Notes: generated by a model from the sequence alone, not told the origin. A DNA stretch of 21,309 nt from M3007 sp032115775 (GCA_032115775.1 JAUMBL010000107.1:1-21309); one strand, 5' to 3'; shown: positions 6,482 to 14,841, counted from the stretch's first letter. A program made the numbers and translations.

Positions 6482-8791
6482 ATGTTGCTACGCCTTTTGC
6501 TGCTGCTGCTTTTGCCCCTCTCCTTGTGGTCGCAAAACAACAAAACGGTTCTCCAAATCGTCCCCCAACCGGTATCGGTGCAAACCGGACAAAGTCAATT
6601 TGTTTTGAAACCGGACACCCGCATTTACTACCCGGATAACAAACCCGACTGGGCGGCCGTCGCGCAGGCCTTCATGGCGCTCGCCCAATCTTCCACCAAA
6701 TACGCGCTGGTCGCCCAGCCCTATAAACGATCACTCAAAAGCCTGACCGAAAACGCCGTCTATTTTATCGAAGAGGACTCCATCAGCCACCCGGAAGGGT
6801 ACCGACTGGAAATTACCATCCAGCATATCACGATTCGCGCCCGCTCCGCCGCCGGCGCTTTCTATGCGGTGCAAACGCTGCGGCAACTCTTTCCCCCGCT
6901 GTTTAACTACCCCCGCGCACCGGAAAATTTTTCCTGGACGGCGCCCACCTGCACGATCTATGATTACCCGCGTTTTGCCTACCGCGGGATGCACCTCGAT
7001 GTCGGCCGCCATTATTTTCCGGTCGCCTTCATCAAACGCTACATTGACCTGCTGGCAATGCACAAAATGAACCGCTTTCACTGGCATCTCACCGAAGACC
7101 AGGGCTGGCGCATCGAAATCAATCAATTTCCCAAACTACAGGAAGTCGCCTCCTGCCGCAAAGAAACGCTGATCGGACACTACAACGACCAGCCGCAACG
7201 CTTCGACGGCACGCGCTACTGCGGGTATTACACCCAAATGGAAATTAAAGAAATTGTGCAATACGCCAAAGAACGCTTCGTCTCCATCATACCGGAAATT
7301 GAACTGCCCGGACACTCGCTGGCCGCCCTCTCTGCGTACCCGGAACTGGGCTGCACCGGCGGCCCGTATGAGGCCGCTACCAAATGGGGCGTTTTCGAAG
7401 ATGTCTATTGCGCCGGCAACGAGGAGGTGTTCCGATTCCTGGAAGGGGTGCTCACGGAAGTGTGCGCGCTTTTCCCCAGCGAATATATCCACATCGGCGG
7501 CGATGAATGCCCGAAAGAACGCTGGAAATCCTGCACAAAATGCCAAAAACGCATCCAGGAGGAAGGACTGAAAGACGAGCACGAATTGCAAAGCTATTTC
7601 ATCCGCCGAGTGCAAAATATCCTCGCCAAACAAGGCCGGAAAATTATCGGCTGGGATGAAATTCTGGAAGGCGGACTCGCGCCGGGCGCCACGGTGATGA
7701 GCTGGCGCGGTATCGAAGGCGGCGTCGCCGCCGCAAAATCCGGCCACAACGCCATCATGACGCCTGGCTCGCATTGCTACCTGGATCACTACCAAAGCGA
7801 CCCGGAAACGGAGCCGGTGGCAATCAGTGGGTTCACCACACTCCAAAAAACCTACAGCTACGAACCAATCCCCGCAGAACTCTCGGAAACAGAAGCGCAC
7901 TATATCCTCGGCGCACAGGGAAATGTCTGGACGGAATACATGGAACGCGCCGATTATGTAGAGTATATGGCCTATCCAAGGGCAATCGCCCTGGCGGAAG
8001 TAACCTGGTCGCCTAAAGAACTCCGGAACTGGACGGATTTCGCTACGCGCATGCTCACGCATTTTACCCGCCTGGATATGCTGGGCAGCACCTATTCCCG
8101 CGCGTTCTTCGACGTCAGCGCCGCCTACGATACCGGCAAAGTGAGCCTGCGCGCCGCACTGCCGCTCCTCGAAATCCGCTATACCCTCGACGGCAATGAG
8201 CCGGATAAAAAAAGCGACTTGTACCTCGAACCTTTCGAAATCAAAAAAAGCGCAAACATCAAAGCCGCCGTTTTCTATCAGGGAAAAAAACAGGGCGCTA
8301 CGCTCAGCGCCAATATAAATCTGCACAAAGCAAGCGGCCGCCCCTATACGCTGTCTAAACAACCCGTGCAGTACACCGGCGGCGAAACCTACGCCCTCAC
8401 CAACGGCGCCACCGGCGGCGCACGAAGCTGGGGCAAATGGGTGGGACTGGCCGGCGATGACCTGGATCCGGTCATTGATCTGGGACAAACGCTCGAAATT
8501 GACAGCCTCACCACCCATTTTATGAATGCAAAGGCCTCCTGGATTTACCCGCCGCGCAGCGTGGAAGTGTGGACCTCGGAAGATGGGAAAAAATTTGCGC
8601 CGGCAGCCCGGCTGGACATAGACGCCGACGCCCTGCAAGGGGTATCCGTGGAAGCCGTGCGGATCACCACGCCCGGCGCACGCGGCCGATACCTGAAGGT
8701 GCTGGTGAAAAACTACGGACCGATCCCGCCCGGCGCAGCCGGCGAAGGCAATGGCGCCTGGCTATTCCTGGATGAAATAATCGCGCATTAA
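6482..8791 (+). CDS. Secreted beta-N-acetylhexosaminidase, GH20
   Basis: Exo-hydrolase removing terminal beta-linked GlcNAc/GalNAc from chitin fragments, glycans or peptidoglycan-type oligomers, acting by substrate-assisted catalysis. The 769-residue product begins with a strong signal peptide (MLLRLLLLLLLPLSLWS, cleavage near Ser17), which fixes this ATG; the frame open back to 6335 is repeat element. Domains: GH20b N-terminal alpha/beta domain (about 24-155), GH20 barrel (about 158-520) with the catalytic Asp341-Glu342 pair in HIGGDECPKERW, then a chitobiase-type C-terminal beta segment (about 551-610, RYTLDGNEP) and a discoidin-like beta-sandwich (about 630-769). No T9SS C-terminal sorting domain and no lipobox Cys are seen, so a periplasmic site is most likely. 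The stop codon directly abuts the ATG of the GHMP kinase gene, so the two are translationally linked although functionally unrelated. Confidence 0.96.
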   Translation: MLLRLLLLLLLPLSLWSQNNKTVLQIVPQPVSVQTGQSQFVLKPDTRIYYPDNKPDWAAVAQAFMALAQSSTKYALVAQPYKRSLKSLTENAVYFIEEDSISHPEGYRLEITIQHITIRARSAAGAFYAVQTLRQLFPPLFNYPRAPENFSWTAPTCTIYDYPRFAYRGMHLDVGRHYFPVAFIKRYIDLLAMHKMNRFHWHLTEDQGWRIEINQFPKLQEVASCRKETLIGHYNDQPQRFDGTRYCGYYTQMEIKEIVQYAKERFVSIIPEIELPGHSLAALSAYPELGCTGGPYEAATKWGVFEDVYCAGNEEVFRFLEGVLTEVCALFPSEYIHIGGDECPKERWKSCTKCQKRIQEEGLKDEHELQSYFIRRVQNILAKQGRKIIGWDEILEGGLAPGATVMSWRGIEGGVAAAKSGHNAIMTPGSHCYLDHYQSDPETEPVAISGFTTLQKTYSYEPIPAELSETEAHYILGAQGNVWTEYMERADYVEYMAYPRAIALAEVTWSPKELRNWTDFATRMLTHFTRLDMLGSTYSRAFFDVSAAYDTGKVSLRAALPLLEIRYTLDGNEPDKKSDLYLEPFEIKKSANIKAAVFYQGKKQGATLSANINLHKASGRPYTLSKQPVQYTGGETYALTNGATGGARSWGKWVGLAGDDLDPVIDLGQTLEIDSLTTHFMNAKASWIYPPRSVEVWTSEDGKKFAPAARLDIDADALQGVSVEAVRITTPGARGRYLKVLVKNYGPIPPGAAGEGNGAWLFLDEIIAH

Positions 8792-9724
8792 ATGGCGGAA
8801 ACCTTGTTCGAAACCTACGCCCGCGGCAAACTGCTGATCACCGGGGAATACGCCGTGCTCGACGGCGCCCTCGCGCTGGCCGTACCGGTGCAGCGCGGCC
8901 AGGCGCTGCGCGCCCAAACAGGCGCGCCAACTGGTAGCCTGCACTGGCGCGCAATGGACGAACTCGGCCGCTGCTGGCTGGAAGCAAGCATCAACCTGCG
9001 CCATTTCGATATTCAGGAAACCAACGATCCGCCTACCGCGGCAGGACTGCAAAATTTGCTCCGCGCCGCCCGACTACAAAATCCCGATTTCCTCACCAAC
9101 GAACCCAACGCCGCCGTAGAAACCCGCACCGACTTCCCCCGCGCCTGGGGACTTGGCACCAGCAGCACGCTGGTGGCAGCCGTCGCAAAATGGGCGGACG
9201 TCAATCCCTACCGCCTGCTCGCCGACAGCTTCGGCGGCTCGGGCTACGACGTCGCCTGCGCGTACGCCGCCGGCCCAATCTTGTACCAACGCAACCCGGA
9301 CGGCGCGCCCGACGTGCGCCCGGTCACTTTTCACCCGCCCTTCGCCGAACAACTGTATTTCGTGTACCTGGGGAAAAAACAAGACAGCCGGGCCGGAATC
9401 AGCCGCTACCGCGCCATGAAAAGCAAACCGCAATCGCTGGTCGCCGACCTAAGCGCCCTCACCGAGCAGGCGCTCCGCGCCGATACCCTCCGCGAATTTG
9501 AACAGGTGCTGGAAAACCACGAACAACGCATTTCCGAAACGCTCCAACTGCCGCGGGCAAAAGACGTATATTTTAAAAATTACCCGGGCGCCGTGAAAAG
9601 CCTCGGCGCCTGGGGCGGCGATTTCGTGCTGGCAACCAGCAAGCAATCAACGGAAGAAACCCGCACTTATTTCAACGATCTGGGCTTCGACGTGTTTATC
9701 CCATGGAGTGAATTGGCGCTTTAA
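8792..9724 (+). CDS. GHMP-family small-molecule kinase (GYDIA type)
   Basis: ATP-dependent kinase of the GHMP superfamily (galactokinase, homoserine, mevalonate, phosphomevalonate kinases). The 310-residue protein has the N-terminal GKLLITGEYAVLDGA motif (12-26), the ATP-binding glycine loop WGLGTSSTLV (119-128) and GGSGYDVACA (148-157), which corresponds to the GYDIA signature of a Bacteroidota-specific family; here Val replaces Ile. The family resembles mevalonate/phosphomevalonate kinases, so an isoprenoid role is plausible, but no other mevalonate gene is in the window and the substrate is unproven. Its ATG follows the GH20 stop with no gap (TAAATG), and element copy 4 starts within about 80 bp of its own stop. 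Confidence 0.88.
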   Translation: MAETLFETYARGKLLITGEYAVLDGALALAVPVQRGQALRAQTGAPTGSLHWRAMDELGRCWLEASINLRHFDIQETNDPPTAAGLQNLLRAARLQNPDFLTNEPNAAVETRTDFPRAWGLGTSSTLVAAVAKWADVNPYRLLADSFGGSGYDVACAYAAGPILYQRNPDGAPDVRPVTFHPPFAEQLYFVYLGKKQDSRAGISRYRAMKSKPQSLVADLSALTEQALRADTLREFEQVLENHEQRISETLQLPRAKDVYFKNYPGAVKSLGAWGGDFVLATSKQSTEETRTYFNDLGFDVFIPWSELAL

Positions 9725-9743
9725 AAAGCCTGTAACTACCCAA

Positions 9744-9820
9744 CCTAACTCCGAAGGGGTGACATTATTCCTCTGGTATTTTGCCGTTAAAACCCCGAAG
9801 GAGGGTGTCACAAGTATTAC
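9744..9820. repeat. Left extension shared with copy 2, with a degenerate internal duplication
   Basis: Sequence left of copy 4 (CTCCGAAGGGGTGACATTATTC and TATTTTGCCG) matches that left of copy 2 (CCCCAAATGGGTGACATTATTC and TATTTTGCCG). In copy 4 about 40 bp are inserted before the small hairpin, and this insert begins with a second, degenerate version (CCCCGAAGGAGGGTGTCACA). The extension is therefore older than, or independent of, the hairpin core. Confidence 0.55.
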
Positions 9821-9955
9821 GCCGCCTCCGGCGGCGAAATAAAACAATGTTTGGTCGCCTTTTTTTTTGATTTTTTTAAAAAAAATCAAAAAAAAAGGCG
9901 ACCAAACAAAATATTTTTTTGTTTAACGGATCGTTCACGGACTTATGATACACCC
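9801..9955 (+). repeat. Two-hairpin intergenic element, copy 4
   Basis: Fourth copy, plus orientation. The small hairpin is at 9820-9836 (outer flank with one mismatch) and the long hairpin runs 9849-9907 with about 28 paired positions almost up to the apex; its GC block is GGTCGCCTT, with GGCGACC on the other arm. The tail (AATATTTTTTTGTTTAACGG, then TCGTTCACGG) matches the other copies but its end is diverged (TGATACAC instead of TTACACAA). It lies between the GHMP kinase and the flavoprotein genes, 58 bp before the ATG of the latter. Confidence 0.82.
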
Positions 9956-10013
9956 CCGACCACGATCCATCAAATACAAAAAAATCCCAAAAATCAGACA
10001 AATCGCCGTCCTT

Positions 10014-10745
10014 ATGCCCACCGTCTGGTACAACGCCACCGTCTCCCGAATCGAAACCGCCGCACCCAACGTACGCCGCTACTGGCTTCAAATGCCCGAA
10101 AATCAACGCCTGGCGTTTGAGCCCGGACAATTCATTACCCTGGATCTCCCAATCGGCGAAAAACGCCTGCAACGCTGGCGCAGCTACTCCATCGCCAACG
10201 CGCCCGTGCCGGGCGGCAACCAAGAACTGGAGCTCTGCATCGCGCGATCCGAAACCGGCGAAGGCACCAAATACCTGTTCGACGCCGTGCAAACGGGCGA
10301 TACCCTGCGCTTTAAAGGCCCCGAAGGCGCTTTCGTACTGCCGGAAAAGATTGAACACGACTTGGTCTTTATCTGCACCGGCACGGGCGTGGCGCCGTTT
10401 CGAAGCATGATCCAACAACTGGTCGCCGCCGGCAAACCGCATCGCAATATCCATCTTATTTTCGGAACCCGATCCGAAGCAAGCATCCTCTACCGGCAGG
10501 AATTCGAAGCGCTCCAGAATACCCTCCCCGGATTTCGTTACGATATCGCGCTGTCTCGCGCGCCGCAATGGCCCGGCTACCAGGGCTATGTACACCCCAT
10601 CTATCTGGAAAAATACCGCGAAATGCGACCGGATATCGCATTCTATATCTGCGGCTGGAGCAATATGATTGATGAGGCCGTCGCCAATTTGCTGACAAAA
10701 TTGGGCTGCGACCGACGGCAAATCCATTTTGAATTGTATGGTTAG
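10014..10745 (+). CDS. Ferredoxin/flavodoxin-NADP(+) reductase-like FAD oxidoreductase
   Basis: Flavoprotein moving electrons between NAD(P)H and a one-electron carrier. The 243-residue product starts MPTVWYNATVSRIE; an earlier in-frame ATG at 9945 would begin inside the repeat tail and add a basic stretch without family likeness, so it is not used. The FAD-binding barrel carries RSYS (56-59) and GEGTKYLF (82-89); the NAD(P) domain carries CTGTGVAPFRSM (121-132) and CGWSNMID (213-220). Size matches bacterial Fpr-type enzymes (about 245-260) and there is no 2Fe-2S ferredoxin domain. The partner protein is not encoded nearby. A hairpin with a T-tract about 150 bp downstream could end its transcript. 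Confidence 0.88.
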   Translation: MPTVWYNATVSRIETAAPNVRRYWLQMPENQRLAFEPGQFITLDLPIGEKRLQRWRSYSIANAPVPGGNQELELCIARSETGEGTKYLFDAVQTGDTLRFKGPEGAFVLPEKIEHDLVFICTGTGVAPFRSMIQQLVAAGKPHRNIHLIFGTRSEASILYRQEFEALQNTLPGFRYDIALSRAPQWPGYQGYVHPIYLEKYREMRPDIAFYICGWSNMIDEAVANLLTKLGCDRRQIHFELYG

Positions 10746-11002
10746 TGCCGCGTCCAGCAAATAGTGCATGAATATGGCGACCCAATTTTCCCTTCCGCTG
10801 CGTTGCTCGTCGGTTAAAATGTCCCGCATTTCGCCCGCCTCGCGCCTTGATGAAGGAAAAATTTGACGCCCCAATTCGCAGTGCGTGAGCCGGATGCAGC
10901 ACTAGTGCTGCGTTTTTCTTATTTTCGCCGCTGAAAAGCAGCGAACAGGCAGCCGGTACCCGCAAAACGCCTGCCGCGCCGCCGCAAACGCACATACAGA
11001 TT
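10746..11002. other. Intergenic stretch with no supported gene
   Basis: 257 bp between the flavoprotein and the GT-C/TPR gene. It holds the terminator candidate at 10896-10911. The minus strand of 10745-10875 translates into a protein-like string (including REAGEMRDILTDEQR) that continues into the antisense of the flavoprotein, so it is not called a gene; it might be a remnant or a conserved intergenic repeat. Confidence 0.4.
10896..10920 (+). terminator. Candidate intrinsic terminator
   Basis: A perfect 16-bp palindrome GCAGCACTAGTGCTGC (10896-10911; 6-bp stem with CTAG loop) is followed at once by GTTTTTCTT on the plus strand. This fits a Rho-independent terminator for the upstream flavoprotein gene, although it lies about 150 bp past the stop codon. 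Confidence 0.5.
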
Positions 11003-12925
11003 ATGGCCAAACGCAATCAAACGCCGCCGCCCGCCGGAAAAAAAACGAACGTCCGGAAACCCGCAACCGAATCCGCCGCCGCGCCTAAATTCGCTCGGTA
11101 CGGGTGGATCGGCCTGCTCGCCGCCGCGCTGGGCGGCCTCCTGTACGCCAATACGATCGGGCATCAATATTGCCTGGACGACTACTCGGTCATCCTGGAC
11201 AACTGGGTAGTGAAAGGCGGACTGAAAAATATCGGCATCATTTTTAGCACCGAGTACCGCTACGGCGCTTGGAACAGCCCGGGCTCGCTCTACCGCCCGC
11301 TTACCCTCGCTATGCTGTCGCTGGAGTACAGCCTTTCGCCCGAAAAGCCCTTGCTCCACCACCTGATGAATATCGCGTTTTACGCCCTCACCGGTGGGAT
11401 GCTGTGGCTGACCCTCCGGCGGATGCTGGCCGACTACACCCCGCTGTTGCCGGCCCTCGCCACGCTGCTGTTCATGGCGCACCCGGCCCACACGGAGGTG
11501 GTAGCGAATATCAAAAGCCGCGACGAAATCGTCGCCCTGCTCCTGAGTATCACCGCCTTGTACTCAATTTTTAAATATTTCGACCACCGAAAAACCGCCT
11601 GGCTGGCGCTGGCCGTACTGTTGTACGGACTTAGCCTGTTCACCAAAGAGAGCGTGATTACCTTCCTGGCCATTTTTCCGCTGTCTATCTGGTTTTTTAC
11701 CAATAAATCCCTGGGCGAAAACCTCAAAGTGTCCGCCCTTTTTCTGGCGCCGGCAGCCCTGTACCTCCTCGTCCGGCATCGGGTGCTGGAAGCCCAATCT
11801 TTCCCAGAAGCGTATTCGATCCTGGATAACTTCATGATGGGCGCCAAAAACTCCTCGGAAAAACTCGCTTCGGCCTTCATGATGTGCGGACGGTATCTGT
11901 GGACGCTCGTTTTTCCGCACCCCCTGATATCCGACCTCGGCTACCCGCAAATGAAACCGGTCGGCTTTGGCGACTGGCGGGCGCTACTCGGTTTTTTGAC
12001 GTACGCTGGCATGGGCGTCTGGGCCTTGCTGAATTTGTCAAAAAAACATTTCCTGGCCTACGCTATCCTCTTTTACCTCGCCGCGTTTTCCCTGTTCAGC
12101 AACGTCCTCATGACGATCGGTACCTCCTACGGCGAACGCCTGCTGTACGGCCCCTCGCTGGGCTTCGCCATGGCGCTCGCCTGGGGACTGCTCCGCGTAG
12201 CCAAGGTGGATTTTAAAAGCCAGGATCTCAGCGGCGGCGGCAAAGCCTCCCTGGCGCTGGGCGTCGCCGGCGTTATCCTCGCGCTGTATAGCTTGAAAAC
12301 CATCACACGAAATCCAGCCTGGTACGACAGCTACAGCCTGTACCTGGCAGATATTGACCGGTCGCCCAACTGCGCAAAACTGAATTACCACATCGCCCTC
12401 GAAGAAGCCAAACGCGGGCAGGACGAAAAAACCAGCGCCGTGACCGACCGCGCATTGGTGGAAAAAGCCATCGCGCATTACTCCAAAGCAATTGAATTGT
12501 ATCCGGAATACCACGACGCCTTCGGCAGCCGCGGATTGGCTTATTTCCGACTCCAAAACTACGACAAGGCGTTTGAAGACTACCAAACCGCGCTGAAATA
12601 CCGCCCGAACGACGCCCGCGTGCTGTCGAACCTGGGATTTATTTACTTTATGCGCCAAGACATTCCGAACGCCGAAGACGTGTACCGCAAAGCCATTGCA
12701 GCCGACCCACGCTTCCTAGACGCCCGGCGCAACCTGGGCGCCGTGCTGGCCATGCGCCGGGAATTCGACGCCGCCATCGAACAGTGGAAAGAAGGCCTGA
12801 AGTACGAACCGGAAAATCCGACGCTCAATTTTTACATCGGCTCAGCGTACAAAGATGCCGGAAGACCCGACCTGGCGCAGCCCTGGCTGGAGAAAGCGTA
12901 CCGACTGGATCCTTCACTTAAATAA
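11003..12925 (+). CDS. Polytopic membrane GT-C glycosyltransferase-like protein with C-terminal TPRs (TMTC-like)
   Basis: Inner-membrane protein of 640 residues. A short basic, Pro/Lys-rich N-terminus (1-30) precedes the first membrane helix (about 34-50). Then comes an acidic pair in HQYCLDDYSVILDN (Asp59-Asp60), positioned in the first external loop as in GT-C fold mannosyltransferases (PMT/TMTC, formerly DUF1736). About nine to eleven further hydrophobic helices extend to about residue 430, including HPAHTEVVANIKSRDEI, a block typical of the TMTC group. From about 455 to the end there are four or more tetratricopeptide repeats (for example AIELYPEYHDAFGSRGLAYF and ALKYRPNDARVLSNLGFIYF). 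Family knowledge suggests lipid-linked sugar transfer to proteins, with TPRs binding the acceptor on the periplasmic side; the donor and acceptor are unknown. No glycosylation partners are adjacent. Confidence 0.85.
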   Translation: MAKRNQTPPPAGKKTNVRKPATESAAAPKFARYGWIGLLAAALGGLLYANTIGHQYCLDDYSVILDNWVVKGGLKNIGIIFSTEYRYGAWNSPGSLYRPLTLAMLSLEYSLSPEKPLLHHLMNIAFYALTGGMLWLTLRRMLADYTPLLPALATLLFMAHPAHTEVVANIKSRDEIVALLLSITALYSIFKYFDHRKTAWLALAVLLYGLSLFTKESVITFLAIFPLSIWFFTNKSLGENLKVSALFLAPAALYLLVRHRVLEAQSFPEAYSILDNFMMGAKNSSEKLASAFMMCGRYLWTLVFPHPLISDLGYPQMKPVGFGDWRALLGFLTYAGMGVWALLNLSKKHFLAYAILFYLAAFSLFSNVLMTIGTSYGERLLYGPSLGFAMALAWGLLRVAKVDFKSQDLSGGGKASLALGVAGVILALYSLKTITRNPAWYDSYSLYLADIDRSPNCAKLNYHIALEEAKRGQDEKTSAVTDRALVEKAIAHYSKAIELYPEYHDAFGSRGLAYFRLQNYDKAFEDYQTALKYRPNDARVLSNLGFIYFMRQDIPNAEDVYRKAIAADPRFLDARRNLGAVLAMRREFDAAIEQWKEGLKYEPENPTLNFYIGSAYKDAGRPDLAQPWLEKAYRLDPSLK

Positions 12926-12936
12926 GTCTTTTTCCC

Positions 12937-13566
12937 GTGCCGCAATACAAAAACGTCATCTTCGACTTCGGAAACGTCCTTTTCGATCTCGATCTGCCCG
13001 CCACACCGCGCCGTTTCCGGGAAATACTCGGCGACGAAAAGGCGGACGCAGCCCGCCGCAAACTGGAACAAGACAGGGTGTTTCTGCTCTATGAAACGGG
13101 CGGACTCAGCACGCAGGAGTTCCTCGACGCCCTCTGCTGCGCCTCCGACCCGCCGATCAGCGAGGCGCAGGCGCTCCAAGCCTGGAATAGTATTTTCAGG
13201 GACATGCCGGCGCCCCGATTCGAGATGTTGCAGGAACTCCGCCAACGATACCAGGTCTTTCTCCTGAGCAATATCAACGACCTGCACGAACGGTGGATCG
13301 CAAATTATATGCAGGAAACCCACGGGATCACGGACTTTGAAACACGGTTTTTCGACGGCGTGTACTACTCGCACCTGCTGCGCCTGCGCAAACCGGAACC
13401 GGAAATCTATGAATACGTTCTGGCCGATGCCGAACTCAACCCGGCCGAAACAATATTTTTCGACGATCTCCCGGACAATATCGAGGCGGCTCGCCGCCTG
13501 GGTATCCACGGCGTGCTGAAACCGCCGGAAGTGGAAATCATTGAGGTGGTGCGCGCAATGTTGTAG
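12937..13566 (+). CDS. HAD-superfamily hydrolase (subfamily IA, YihX-like)
   Basis: Cytoplasmic phosphatase-like protein of 209 residues starting at GTG, 11 bp after the previous stop. HAD motif I is IFDFGNVLFDLD with nucleophile Asp10; the usual second Asp is Gly12, as in the YihX (glucose-1-phosphatase) branch of HAD-IA variant 3. Motif II is LLSNIN (Ser111), motif III Lys152 in RKPEPEIY, and motif IV FFDDLPDNIEAA (Asp166/Asp167). The cap is the helical C1 type between motifs I and II. A sugar-phosphate substrate is likely, not proven. Close spacing suggests co-transcription with the GT-C/TPR gene, which may hint at a sugar-phosphate link. Confidence 0.9.
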   Translation: MPQYKNVIFDFGNVLFDLDLPATPRRFREILGDEKADAARRKLEQDRVFLLYETGGLSTQEFLDALCCASDPPISEAQALQAWNSIFRDMPAPRFEMLQELRQRYQVFLLSNINDLHERWIANYMQETHGITDFETRFFDGVYYSHLLRLRKPEPEIYEYVLADAELNPAETIFFDDLPDNIEAARRLGIHGVLKPPEVEIIEVVRAML

Positions 13567-13600
13567 CGGCGCAACCTATTTCCACGTATGGGTGCGCCGC
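13566..13600. terminator. GC-rich hairpin between convergent genes
   Basis: GCGGCGCA (13566-13573) pairs with TGCGCCGC (13593-13600) around a 19-nt loop, in the 37-bp gap between the convergent HAD and YwqG-like genes. There is no T-tract, so it may be only a weak or factor-assisted bidirectional terminator. Confidence 0.35.
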
Positions 13601-13603
13601 CCG

Positions 13604-14383
13604 TCACAGGCAGTCCCAATCGTATAACACCCTGCTGAAATCGCGGGCAATCAGGTCTTTTTCCCGGATAAAGAAGTGGCCCACGCCCATATCGCCCCAC
13701 ATAAGGTCCAGCGCCTCGTCGGAGTCAATTTGCAAGAGCAACAGCATCGGATCGGCCGCGCTGCGCGGATCGTCCTGGGTAAAATAGGCATATCCACCAA
13801 TTTTATGACCTTGCGCACGGGCGATCGCGTTGTAGGCGTCGAGGAGCGTCCACTCCGATTCGCCAAACTGCTCAAAAAATCCGGCGCCCATACGCGCCGC
13901 AAAACGATAGTCGCAGGCCGACGCAATTTCTTCTGCGATTTCAAAAGTCAGCGGATGAGAATTTTCCGGGTGGTGCGGAAGCAGCTCGTAGTCGTCGTGC
14001 ATTTCAACGGCCGGCTCCAGCCCGGCGAGTGCTTGCGATACTTCCGGAAAATACAACACGCGAAAAGTATCCTGCGCCTCGCCGTCGTCGAAGTCCATGC
14101 CGTACAGATCGTCGTCATGGATAAAAAACTGGAGGATGCCTTTTTCCGGGAACGGCGCGAGGGCGGGCGCTTCCGCGAAATTAATCTGCGCCAGAAAATA
14201 CAGGGGCTGCCCGTCGGGGGCGGTCGGCCAGGCGGTTCCCTTCGGACGGTAAGGCCGGCCGCCTATTTTACTTTGCCAGGGCGTCGTATTTTGCACCTTT
14301 CCGGCTTTGAGGCGGAGCAAAGGCAGGCGGGTAGCGAAGAGTTGGTCGCGGAAAGGCGCCAGTTCAGGCGGTAATTCAATCAT
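13604..14383 (-). CDS. YwqG family protein (DUF1963)
   Basis: 259-residue cytoplasmic protein without signal peptide or membrane helix. It matches the YwqG/DUF1963 pattern: an N-terminal LLRLKAGKVQNTTPWQSKIGGRPYRPKG, then QPLYFLAQINFAEAP, ILQFFIHDDDLYGMDF, a KIGGYAYFTQDDPR block and LLLLQIDSDEALDLMWGDMGVGHFFI near the end. The biochemical role of the family is not established; members are often seen with immunity or polymorphic-toxin contexts, but no toxin is next to this one. The start codon overlaps the stop of ybeY by 4 bp (ATGA), so the genes are translationally coupled. Confidence 0.85.
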   Translation of the reverse strand: MIELPPELAPFRDQLFATRLPLLRLKAGKVQNTTPWQSKIGGRPYRPKGTAWPTAPDGQPLYFLAQINFAEAPALAPFPEKGILQFFIHDDDLYGMDFDDGEAQDTFRVLYFPEVSQALAGLEPAVEMHDDYELLPHHPENSHPLTFEIAEEIASACDYRFAARMGAGFFEQFGESEWTLLDAYNAIARAQGHKIGGYAYFTQDDPRSAADPMLLLLQIDSDEALDLMWGDMGVGHFFIREKDLIARDFSRVLYDWDCL

Positions 14384-14841
14384 GGTGTCGGCGGAAGCAA
14401 GCGGAGATATTGATTTTCCTTTTCCCGCATACGGACTATTTCCTCCGGCGTTTTATCGCCGTATCCGCAGAGGTGCAGCACGCCGTGCGCCAGCACCCGA
14501 CAGAGTTCCTGGCGGAAGGGCACGTTCATCTGGGTCGCATTGTCGGCTATGCGATCCACGCTGAGGAAAAGATCGCCGTGCACGGCGTTATCTGCGTAAG
14601 GGAAAGTAATGATATCCGTGTAGTAGTCGTGCTGCAAAAATTCGACATTGATTTGGCGCAGCCGCTCGTCGGAGCAGAAAATGACGGATACTTCGTGGAA
14701 AGGTATTTTTTCGGCAGCAGCCAGCCCGACCAGCCAGTCGGCGAGCGCCGCTTCGTCGCCGAAGTCAAATTCGGCGGTATCTTCGAAGAAAAAGGAAACG
14801 GAAGTTTCGGCGGCGTGCCCGGGTATTTCCGGAAAATGCAT
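14380..14841 (-). CDS. ybeY: Endoribonuclease/rRNA maturation factor YbeY
   Basis: Metal-dependent endoribonuclease for 16S rRNA 3'-end maturation and ribosome quality control. The 153-residue protein has the family blocks VSVIFCSDERLRQIN, YYTDIITFPY and the zinc motif HGVLHLCGYGDK. Two metal ligands of the canonical HGxLHLxGYDH are clear (His119, His123); the third position, normally His, is Asp129. This substitution appears to be usual in Bacteroidota YbeY, so loss of function is not implied. The gene lies 105 bp downstream of the RsbW-like gene and overlaps the YwqG-like gene by 4 bp. Confidence 0.94.
   Translation of the reverse strand: MHFPEIPGHAAETSVSFFFEDTAEFDFGDEAALADWLVGLAAAEKIPFHEVSVIFCSDERLRQINVEFLQHDYYTDIITFPYADNAVHGDLFLSVDRIADNATQMNVPFRQELCRVLAHGVLHLCGYGDKTPEEIVRMREKENQYLRLLPPTP

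Noticed and set aside
7136..8638. 500-codon open frame antisense to the GH20 gene
   Set aside because: Shadow of a certain gene; composition is Phe/Ala/Gly-rich without motifs.
9876..10874. 332-codon minus-strand open frame across the flavoprotein gene
   Set aside because: Antisense to a well-supported gene and ends inside the repeat element; no domain.
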